Assembly: GCA_003573635.1 (NCBI GenBank)
Contig: QUTJ01031523.1
Coordinates: forward strand, 1 to 12,459
Origin: Goniomonas avonlea
Lineage: Eukaryota; Cryptophyceae; Goniomonadida; Goniomonadaceae
Direction: 5' to 3'
Length of the DNA stretch: 12,459 bases
Part shown: one piece after another, positions 1-7,400 of the stretch
How the letters are laid out: each line of letters opens with the position of its first letter
Numbering within the stretch: position 1 is the first letter of the stretch
Translations under genes and position numbers: made by a program
The notes under the pieces: generated by a model
What the model saw: the letters and a program-made list of their open reading frames with translations, nothing else
Database searches by the model: none
Told to the model about the DNA's origin: nothing

Positions 1-164
1 CCCCTGGGGTCGGTGTGGCCCGCGTCCACGCCGGTGGTCCTGTCGCGACGTCCAGGCCGGTGCAGCCCAGCACTGCCAGTCAACTGGAGTACACACCAAG
101 AACAGACGCGCAGCCACTGCGCGGTCCGGAATTCAAGAGCTGAAACGGCACGCTGCCGTCCCTC

Positions 165-350
165 TTGAAAATTCCAAACCCAATCCGCCCCTATCTCGCC
201 AGATAGCCTCCGACCCTACGGTTAGCAAACCGCCAGTGAGCTAAGCGCGCTAGCGTCGCTAGTTCGCTACGCGACAACTCCCTTCACATTCCACTAGACA
301 AGCCGTGGAATGCTACGGGCAATGGTTGATCGACTCTGGTGCCTCCTCCC
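165..350 (+). pseudogene. Ty1/copia retrotransposon relic, protease motif
   Basis: The frame at 305-353 reads QWLIDSGASSHM, the aspartic-protease signature (DSGA) of Ty1/copia polyproteins, preceded by degenerate gag-like sequence. It is interrupted right after this motif by a small insertion (368-431) and further repeats. No reverse transcriptase, integrase or LTR is visible. A dead fragment. Confidence 0.65.
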
Positions 351-367
351 ACATGCAACGCTGCCGC

Positions 368-431
368 AAGGGCTTTTGCCCTCCCTTTGTACCCCCTGCG
401 GGGGGCTTTTTCAATAAATCGTACATTACCT
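368..431 (+). mobile_element. Very small TSD-flanked insertion, copy 1 (in the copia relic)
   Basis: 64 bp between exact 16-bp direct repeats CATGCAACGCTGCCGC (352-367 and 432-447). Contains GGGCTTTTGCCC and CCCCCTGCGGGGGG hairpins, then CAATAAATCGTACATTACC. The flanking repeat shows the empty site, so this is a real insertion. Confidence 0.8.
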
Positions 432-474
432 CATGCAACGCTGCCGCGAGGACTTTGATGACTACCCGACGCAG

Positions 475-538
475 CAAGGACTACCTACCTGCTCTACCTA
501 CGTCTCGGTCACGTCACGTCTCAGGTAGGTAGTCCTTG
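475..538. repeat. Inverted repeat, 17-bp perfect arms
   Basis: CAAGGACTACCTACCTG at 475-491 is the reverse complement of 522-538. Weaker pairing extends outward (ACCCGAC near 465 with GGGTAG near 543). Confidence 0.75.
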
Positions 539-574
539 TAGTTGGGTAGACGCAGCCCCTTATCAGAGCAGACC

Positions 575-621
575 CGACCATGGTCCCCGTGGTGTTGATT
601 AAGTTCAATAAATACTATTTG
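575..621 (+). mobile_element. Very small TSD-flanked insertion, diverged copy
   Basis: 47 bp between exact 20-bp direct repeats (555-574 and 622-641, GCCCCTTATC...). It contains a short CCATGG/CCGTGG hairpin region and ends TTCAATAAATACTATTTG, the same end type as the other copies. Confidence 0.65.
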
Positions 622-626
622 GCCCC

Positions 627-1013
627 TTATCAGAGCAGACCGACTTGGTCTGAAGAGGTTCGAACCCGCAGTGGTGCAGCGTCGGGTAGACGTAAAACCG
701 AGAAGAAAAAAAACAGGTTAGGATTATCAGGACGCTTGCACACCAAGTCGAACCAGGCCTTCTCCCTGACCACAGTGCAGGGATAGCTATCTGCCCAAGT
801 AGGACAGATCAGCACGGCTCTGATGCTGTGTTAACCCGAACCCGCACATAGCTCTCGTTTAGCAGGCGGTTCGCGCCCAGCAGCTCGGGGTGTGCCCTTT
901 CCAAGGTCAAGAAAACAAATTAATGACCTTGTGCACTGACCGGGGTTCGAACCTCAGACCTCAGGCTCGTAGTGCAGCGTCTGCCAACTCCTCGGGTAGA
1001 CGTAAAACCGAGA
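627..1013 (-). repeat. Two copies of a tRNA-like B-box repeat
   Basis: A 22-bp block (682-703 and 992-1013) is identical in both copies. Each is followed on the minus strand by GACGCTGCAC and then GGTTCGAACC (657-666 and 944-953), the consensus Pol III B box. The second copy also has AGTTGGCAGACG like a tRNA D arm. No complete cloverleaf forms, so this is a tRNA-derived SINE-like repeat and not a tRNA gene. Confidence 0.5.
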
Positions 1014-1091
1014 CGTAGGTAGAGCAGGTAGGTAGAGCAACGTAAAACCGTCTCGGTTTTACGTTGCTCTACCTACCTGCTCTACCTACGT
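1013..1091. repeat. Perfect hairpin, 38-bp arms, 3-nt loop
   Basis: 1013-1050 is the exact reverse complement of 1054-1091. The arms contain repeats of GTAGGTAGAGCA and end in the same CGTAAAACCG block as the B-box repeats. Confidence 0.85.
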
Positions 1092-1102
1092 TGCGGCATA
1101 TC

Positions 1103-1173
1103 GGGTAGCTATAGTGCTGTCGTAGTTCGCTACGCAGCACACAGTCGAGGTCGACTGTAAAGTATAGCTACCC
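1103..1173. other. Three-way-junction fold
   Basis: Outer stem GGGTAGCTATA (1103-1113) pairs with 1163-1173. Inside are two hairpins: GTGCTG-T-CGTAG with a TTCG loop (1114-1140), and ACAGTCGA-GG-TCGACTGT (1141-1158). Nearly every base is paired. No promoter or known RNA family recognised. Confidence 0.6.
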
Positions 1174-1185
1174 AAGAGCTAGGCC

Positions 1186-1243
1186 GGTAATGTACGATTT
1201 ATTGAATATCCCCCCGCGGGGGGTACAAAGGGAGGGCAAAAGG
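1186..1243 (-). mobile_element. Very small TSD-flanked insertion, copy 2
   Basis: 58 bp between exact 15-bp direct repeats CCCAAGAGCTAGGCC (1171-1185 and 1244-1258). On the minus strand it reads like copy 1: CCTTTTGCCCTCCCTTTGTA, a CCCCCCGCGGGGGG hairpin, then CAATAAATCGTACATTACC. Confidence 0.8.
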
Positions 1244-1255
1244 CCCAAGAGCTAG

Positions 1256-1469
1256 GCCACGGATTTGCATCCGACATAGTGTCNGGTGTCGGATTTTGGT
1301 TGTGAGTAGTCTACGTGCTCACTAGCACTAGCTGCTCACGTTGTGTTGTTTGCACTTTGACATGTTTGGCAATCACTGTTTGCAAACATACAAAGCAAAC
1401 ACCGACAACAACACACCAAACACCCCCCCCCCCGACACACGACACCTGTGTCGGATGCAAGTCCGCGGC
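1256..1469. mobile_element. MITE-like element with terminal inverted repeats
   Basis: 1256-1292 (GCCACGGATTTGCATCCGAC...) matches the reverse complement of 1432-1469 (GCCGCGGACTTGCATCCGAC...) over about 36 bp with a few mismatches and one N. The 140-bp interior has no coding sequence. Target duplication is not clear. Confidence 0.6.
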
Positions 1470-1645
1470 CTGAGCAGCGGATGACTGACACAACAGCGTG
1501 TCCTCTGGCTCGCGGAGCCGACAGAATTTAATGAAAAATCAGACACGAACGAGCAAGCATGGCAAAGCAAAAGTTCACGCAGAGTGCCCGATCGGCTGTC
1601 GCCCCACTTCTCGGACCATTCAACCTTTCTTTGTAAAGTTGTGGC

Positions 1646-1688
1646 TAATGTACGGTTTATTGAATATCCCCCCGCGAGGGAGGGCAAA
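1646..1688 (-). mobile_element. Very small insertion, copy 3 (partial)
   Basis: TAATGTACGGTTTATTGAAT and CCCCCCGCGAGGGAGGGCAAA match copy 2 with a small internal deletion. I see no flanking direct repeat, so it may have decayed or been rearranged. Confidence 0.65.
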
Positions 1689-1694
1689 CAAATC

Positions 1695-1731
1695 GAATTT
1701 TTTTTTTTTTTTTATATATATATAAAAAAAA
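1695..1731. repeat. T-run, TA-run, A-run
   Basis: About 16 T, then (TA)n, then 8 A: a self-complementary AT tract between copies 3 and 4 of the small insertion, which lie in opposite orientations. Confidence 0.8.
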
Positions 1732-1754
1732 CGCATGGCTGGGTATTCATCTGT

Positions 1755-1836
1755 ATAGCCGACCCGGACCGACCAAGGGCTTTTTCCCTCCCTTTGTACC
1801 CCCTGCGGGGGGCTTACCAATAAATCGTACATTACG
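1755..1836 (+). mobile_element. Very small TSD-flanked insertion, copy 4 (longest full match)
   Basis: 82 bp between exact 19-bp direct repeats TGGCTGGGTATTCATCTGT (1736-1754 and 1837-1855). It has the copy 1 sequence plus about 20 extra bases at the GGGC end (ATAGCCGACCCGGACCGACC). The ATTAC end is shared; the other end varies. Confidence 0.8.
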
Positions 1837-1875
1837 TGGCTGGGTATTCATCTGTGACAATATATACAGTATTGA

Positions 1876-1961
1876 GCGATAAATAGAATTTATTGAAAAA
1901 GTTTACACCGATCCAATCNAACGGGACCTGCAGCTTCGCGCTGGTGCACAGGAAGTACAGT
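1876..1961 (-). mobile_element. Very small insertion, diverged member with imperfect TSD
   Basis: 86 bp flanked by 16-bp direct repeats with one mismatch (ATATATACAGTATTGA at 1860-1875, ATATATCCAGTATTGA at 1962-1977). On the plus strand it starts with TAAATAGAATTTATTGAAAA, resembling the conserved end of copies 1-4; the body differs. Confidence 0.45.
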
Positions 1962-2067
1962 ATATATCCAGTATTGATTTTTCTCGGTATTAATACGCAT
2001 CTAGTCTTCAGAAACCCTGGAGATGGTCACAGCAGCTGCTGAGCAGCCCAGTTATCTCATGCAGGTG

Positions 2068-2125
2068 GACGTAGGCCCCTGGGGCTATTGCTTGTCGAGA
2101 GTCTAATAAATCTGATTTACCCCCC
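2068..2125 (+). mobile_element. Very small TSD-flanked insertion, diverged copy
   Basis: 58 bp between exact 15-bp direct repeats TATCTCATGCAGGTG (2053-2067 and 2126-2140). It has a GGCCCCTGGGGC hairpin and ends CTAATAAATCTGATTTACCC, the family end type with a different body. Confidence 0.65.
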
Positions 2126-2212
2126 TATCTCATGCAGGTGCACGATGGAGCCGTTCTATGACCCAAAGGACCNCTGTCAGTGCTCTCGGGTGCCGATGGT
2201 CACTGGCTTGCA

Positions 2213-2326
2213 TTGAATTCCAAACCTCATCCACCCCTATCTCGCCACGCGCGAGCGCGCTAGTTCGCTATGGGACAACTCGCTTCACACTCCACTAGAC
2301 AAGTTGTGGAACACTACAGTAAAACA
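2213..2326 (+). pseudogene. Second diverged copy of the copia-relic upstream segment
   Basis: Positions 2213-2326 repeat about 163-314 in direct orientation: ATTCCAAACC, CCCCTATCTCGCCA, GCGCTAGTTCGCTA and CCACTAGACAAG all recur in order, with about 35-50 bp missing in this copy. The protease motif itself is absent here. Confidence 0.6.
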
Positions 2327-2503
2327 CTGCAGCCTTTCGCCACCTCTAGTCATAATGAATGTGGTCTCAATTGATTACGTGTAGTCAACTTGAGTGCTCG
2401 TTAAGGTTCGACTGAATCCCCTCGAAAGATGCTGACGACAGCATGGGAGCACTATGCTGTCTACCCCAAAATCCGGGTGATATTTGGTTGTGCTCTCGTC
2501 CTC
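2327..2503. other. Non-coding stretch, nothing recognised
   Basis: Between the copia-relic repeat and the GATGTGT array. No conserved frame, repeat or structure seen. Confidence 0.4.
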
Positions 2504-2590
2504 CGATGTATGATGTGGGATGTGGGATGTGTGATGTGTGATGTGTGATGTGTGATGTGTGATGTGTGATGTGTGATGTGGGATGTGTGA
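2504..2590. repeat. GATGTGT heptamer minisatellite
   Basis: About eleven 7-bp units of GATGTGT with some GATGTGG variants. On the minus strand it reads as a Thr/Ser/His repeat but has no coding context. It lies beyond the stop of the RCC1 receptor-like gene. Confidence 0.85.
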
Positions 2591-2891
2591 GTCCTTGAAA
2601 TCTTTTGTGGGTCGCCGGACTCTGTGATGGTGTCCTGGCTCCCAGCTGTGAGAGGAATGGTTGAATAAGCCTTCTGACTCTCAGAGCTCAGGGTGCAAAG
2701 GGGCATGCTGGAGAAGACTCTCTCTCTGAGTACTCTCTCTCTCTCTCTCACGCACAGTGCTTCTGCTGGGCCAGAGTTTTTGTTCATAGAAAATATAATC
2801 CGAAAAACACTGGGCCAACACAACAGAACTAGCCTTCCAGTGCGGCCTCTCCCCAGAGAGCCATGCATCCTGCCGAACGTTCGACTTCCTT
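2591..2891 (-). other. 3' flank of the RCC1 receptor-like gene
   Basis: About 300 bases after the TGA at 2892. It holds a CT microsatellite at 2718-2750 and no AATAAA on the minus strand that I can see. Probably 3' UTR and spacer. Confidence 0.4.
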
Positions 2892-3104
2892 TCAACACAC
2901 AGCAACGCCACCCGGCCCAACGTCGTCAAAAACAACTGAACCCGCACCCGAGGTGGGAGAGGCCTTGCCAGAGAGCGACAGTAGCGCTTTGGCAGAGTTT
3001 GCTGACTGGACCGAAGAAGAGTCATAGTCACTGTCACGGTCAAATCCCATGGCTGGGTGTGATAGCATTGACATGGGGGCGGCCCTCAAGCGGTTTCCAA
3101 GAGC
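2892..3104 (-). CDS. RCC1 receptor-like gene, terminal exon 12
   Basis: Acceptor CACCACAG enters in phase 0. It encodes 70 residues and a TGA at 2894-2892. The sequence is Ser-rich and acidic (FDRDSDYDSSSV, then KALLSLSGKASP, ending GPGGVAVC), as expected for a signalling or trafficking tail. An in-frame TAA just upstream of the acceptor shows this is an exon start, not a longer frame. Confidence 0.55.
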   Translation of the reverse strand, partial: ALGNRLRAAPMSMLSHPAMGFDRDSDYDSSSVQSANSAKALLSLSGKASPTSGAGSVVFDDVGPGGVAVC

Positions 3105-3903
3105 CTGTGGTGTCGATTACTGTAAAGTATCTTCTGTATCATAGTGGTTCTATCGTCTTGTTATCGTGCCCCGAGGCAAATCTACGGATCTGTGGCTGCT
3201 ATGCAGCTTCTAGGATGGCGGAATACTCTAGGATGTTAAAATCTCTAGTCACTGTCACTCTAATAGTCACTGTCACACTGTATTAGGGGGCCACATATGC
3301 TCTGGGCAGACCTGGCTCTGGAGCTCCTGGAGGGTGCTTGAATATATCACACACACTCTCTCACACTGTCACTGTCACTGTCACTGTCACTGACACACTC
3401 TCTCTACACACACCCACACACATTCTCACACTGCTCCCGTCCTCCCTCTACGTACCAGCTCAGTTAGCCTAGGATCGACGACAACGTCTTCACTTTCAGA
3501 GACGCGCTCGGTGCGGGGTGGTCCGTTAGGACCGACTTGCAGCCCATCAGCAAGCTGCCATGGTCAATATTAATCGCATGCCATGCTTTGACACACGCCA
3601 CATTGTTGGCAGACTTGACACGAAAGGACACTCTGGCGCCTCGCAAGTGGGCAAATTGTATTTGGGAGAGGGGGGGCGAAGTGTGGGCGGAGAAGCGCCA
3701 TGCTAGAATAGACGCTAAGTAAGCAGTCACCGGGACGGGAACGTCTGGAGGCTTGACGTTGCAGGGATCACGATGAGCGGCCCTGTCAGCAAAATAGACA
3801 GACACGATGCAGATGCCGATTAGCCCAAGTGGGACCGCAACCGCCAGCGCGATAAAACCTGAGCGGTACGGTTTAGATGACTGGGTTGAACAGATTCCAT
3901 AAG

Positions 3904-3997
<94 letters not shown>

Positions 3998-4369
3998 AGA
4001 AGTATGATACGGACCAGGGTGGACTGGGAGGTGCACAAGGCTCCACCCGTAGGGTGTCGGGGGTGTGGGTGCGAGAGAGCGAGACAGAGAGAACGAGCGA
4101 GGGACAGAGAGAGCGAGAGCAAGAGAGGGAGGGGGGCGGCGAGTGAGAGATCACACGGACCTGGGTGGACTTGCAGCCCAGAGGCAGGCGCAGAGGGCTC
4201 CGCGGGTGTCGTGGCGACTGGCTCCACGATCCAGGCTGCTGTGACAGACTTGCACCATCGCCGTTGTTTTAACGGGGATGACGGAGCGTTGGCCTGTGGC
4301 CGTTTCATAAGAGAGAGAGAGGGGAGAGAGCGGAGAGAGAGAGCGAGGGAGAGAGAGGAGAGAGAGAGC

Positions 4370-4407
<38 letters not shown>

Positions 4408-7400
4408 GAGAGAGAGAGAAAAGGAGAGAGGAGCAAGCGCGCGAGTGAGAGAGGGGGGTGGGACAAAAAGGCCTAAGGGGAAGGGAGACAACGCACCTGC
4501 GCAAGCAAGGACTGAACAAGGTCGTCGGCGCTGGGCACGCCAGGGAGAAACGAAATCAGGACGTCGGACGCCAGACGACCACCTCTGAGCGCTCGAACAA
4601 CGACACTGGATGGTCGGTGAGAGCCGAGCCTTCTCCCTTCCACCCCCTTCCCTCGTGTCTCACTCAAACCACTGCTGTGACCCGATTGTGTCAACGATGC
4701 AAGGGATAACCGACAGGCGGGCACTGCGAGTGTGTGTGAGTGTGTGTGTGAGAGAGTGAGAGAGTGAATGTGTGTGTGAGAGAGTGAGAGAGTGAATGCG
4801 TGTGTGTGAGAGAGAGTGAGAGTGAGAGAGTGAATGTGTGTGTGTGTGAGAGAGAGAGTGAGAGTGAGAGAGTGAGCACACTCGCCGCTCTCTTCGCGTT
4901 GCCCCGATGTGTCGCCTTGTTCGGTGCCAACTCTCCCAGCCCCCCGCCTTTCTCGCCCGCCCCCATTCGTGAAGCTCTCAAATTGAAGAGATCAACTCAT
5001 CTGTTCACAGCCCATCTGCCGAGGCCCGTTAACCGTGCCCCCCCCCCCCCCCCCTTCCCCCGAGGCCGGGGCACAAATGAGGCTTGCCGCTCAATCAACA
5101 CACAGGTAGTAAAGCCCGAGCACAGTAGCCTTGAAGAGCTGTTACCTGGTCTCGCAAACATATATAGTGCTTGACGGCCAAAATCGATGCGCTCTGTAAG
5201 GGAGTTGGACAGCGACGGGGGGGGTGGGAATAATGGAGTGTGATGGTGGTGGAAACAGGGGGAGTGTCAGGCACCAGGTGAGTGGCACCGTGACAGGTGC
5301 GGGGCATGTGAGTGACAGGTGAGTGACAGGTGAGTGATAGGTGAGTGCCCAGTGCGTGACAGGTGAGTGACAGGTGAGTGACAGGTGCGGCGCAGGTGAG
5401 TGTCAGCAGAGGCATCACCGAGAGTCCGACACGTTCAGAGAAGCAGCAACTTCGGTTGCCACAGCGTCCTGAAACACGCGCCCGGAGCCTTGCTCTGCAG
5501 CGGAACCAGTCAGTCGCTAAAAAAACACCCCACCACGCACACCACTCCACACACCCCGATAGCACCGCATCCAACTCGACTCCACATCACTCCGCTCACC
5601 GCACACCACCTCACCGGACCCAGCACACCACACAGCACACGCACGCCTCTCGTCAGCACACAACCTCTCCTCGACACGCACGCACGTCCTCGCCTTGGTT
5701 GACAGGCGGCCAGACGAAGGAGGGAGAGAGTGGGCAGGAAGGCGAGCGACGAGGGGAGGGGCACCTGGATTTACGATATCGAGGCCCAGCGCAAACAGCA
5801 GCCGCACATCTCGCGGCGCCCGTCCGTCGCCGTCGGCAGGAGGTGGGAGGGGCGGCGGCGGTGACCCGGTCGACACTGTCTCGTATTAGAGAGCGAGCGA
5901 GGGGGACAGAAAGGTCAACTCGTTGCGAGAGGCAGTCGGGTCTCCCTCCTGTCTCCTCGCCTGTCTGTCTGTCTGTCTCCGGTCAGGCTGTCCTCATTGG
6001 GATTTGGACCACTCTCTCTACATCCCCTTCTTTCCCGCCCTCTCCCTCTTCCCCCACCTCCTCCCTCCCTCATGCTTTTTACAGCCTCTCGCTCTCTCTC
6101 TCTCTCTCACACACACATACAGAAAGACAGGGAGAGACAGACAGGTGGACAGGAAGGGAGACGGGCACGGAGACGGGCACGGAGACAGGAGGCAGCGCGC
6201 GCACACAGACCGAAGCTCGCTGTTGCCCCCGCTGGAGTCGCCGTGCGAGGCAGGGAGACAGGCAGGGAAGGGCTGACAGGCAGGGAGAGCGCAGAGGGAT
6301 GGCGAGAGAAAGGGAGTCAGGCAGGGAAAGCGGGAGGAAGGGAGAGGGAGAGGGAGAGCTGAATGGAAGGGGAGACAGGCAGGAGACCGGGACAGGCAGG
6401 GAGACGGCGACCCGCAGAACTCGCTGTGTACTTGTCTCTTGTCTCACCAATCAGACCCCCGCCGGTGTCGCTGTGCCCTCGCACAATCCCAAGCACGCCA
6501 GGCATCAGCAGCGTCGCGGTGCTTCTCTGGTCCACGCGAGCACCGAGGCCCAGAGCGCCCTGCGTGCTGGAGCCGACGGTGTACGCCAGGCCGCCAATCA
6601 CAACAAGGAGGGACGACACGCACGCCTGTGCAAGCGCGACTCTGCCCTCTGTCGTGTTCTAGTCAGGCCCCCAATCACAACGAGGAGAGAATGGTCGGTC
6701 TGAGCCAGTGCGACTCTCCCTCCCTCTCTCTGTGCGTGGTTTCTGTCCCTGCCACTGTGCCGGTCTCCGCCTCTGCCCCTGTCCTCTGTCCTCGCGCGTG
6801 TCACAGGTGTGCATACTTGGGATTGCCGCCAGCAGTTGTGTGCCACTTGGAGAGTCAGCGACGGGCGGAGCAGTACTTGGATCCGGCAGCCACTCGAGTG
6901 CTTCGCTCTGGGACTTGACCAATGCAAATAATCCTGTCTCTGCAAATGCAGCTGTCAGACGCGATGGCGATGCAATCGGTTTCGAGATTCGACGCGCAGC
7001 AATGCAGCAGCCATCGATCTGTGTCTTGAACACGTCTATGTTGTTTGGATCTCCTCCAAAGGATCCACATCCACCCCAGAATCTGCGACCCTGACGAACT
7101 TGACCTTGCTACACCTTTCAGACAACAGCAAACGTTGAAAACTCAAAAAAACCCCAAGCAACTCCTGTCCGGCAAGGGTGCACGCAAGAGCGCCTCACCA
7201 GTGAGGCCAAAGGCAAAGTGAGGTCCGGCCGTCAGAGCCGATACGCGACCGACAGTCGTGGAGTCGATGAGCGTGGGAGTGCAGATTGCCTCGCCTGGCG
7301 TGACTGCACCGTTTCTGGCAACCGAATCGCTTCCCCAGACGTAGACCTGCCCATGCTGCGCTGGAGGGGGTTCAGCTATGGCTCTGCTTCGAGGCAAGAC

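Noticed and set aside
944-953. tRNA gene at the B-box GGTTCGAACC
   Set aside because: No matching acceptor stem or full cloverleaf, and the T stem does not pair.
368-1243. Small insertions as introners (mobile introns)
   Set aside because: One strand begins GGTAAT like a donor, but no AG lies at the other end inside the element, and splicing into the target repeat would not restore the host sequence.
1646-1836. Copies 3 and 4 of the small insertion as the terminal inverted repeats of one DNA transposon
   Set aside because: They are inverted around an AT tract, but copy 4 has its own exact 19-bp target duplication, so it inserted alone.
2504-2590. CRISPR-like array
   Set aside because: Seven-bp tandem units without spacers, in a eukaryotic intergenic region: a minisatellite.
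3464-3730. Read-through end of exon 10 to a stop at 3464
   Set aside because: The frame stays open, but splicing at CCG|GTGACT leads to two further phase-0 exons with coherent acidic tail sequence and a good GTACGT donor. It could still be an alternative end.
3820-4491. Ser/Leu-repeat open frames on the minus strand, and Arg/Glu-repeat frames on plus
   Set aside because: Translations of (CT)n and (GA)n microsatellites. Only the short non-repeat segments inside are credible exons.
5146-5193. 48-nt exon candidate with strong acceptor (CCCTTACAG) and donor (CAG|GTAACA) on the minus strand
   Set aside because: Exons 6 and 7 already join in phase within one predicted fold. Inserting 48 nt there would break a strand, so it is at most an alternative exon.
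5378-6703. 441-codon open frame on the plus strand
   Set aside because: Low-complexity Arg/Thr/Gly/His translation of CA, CT and GACAGG repeats with no motif; it is antisense to the intron and exons of the RCC1 gene.
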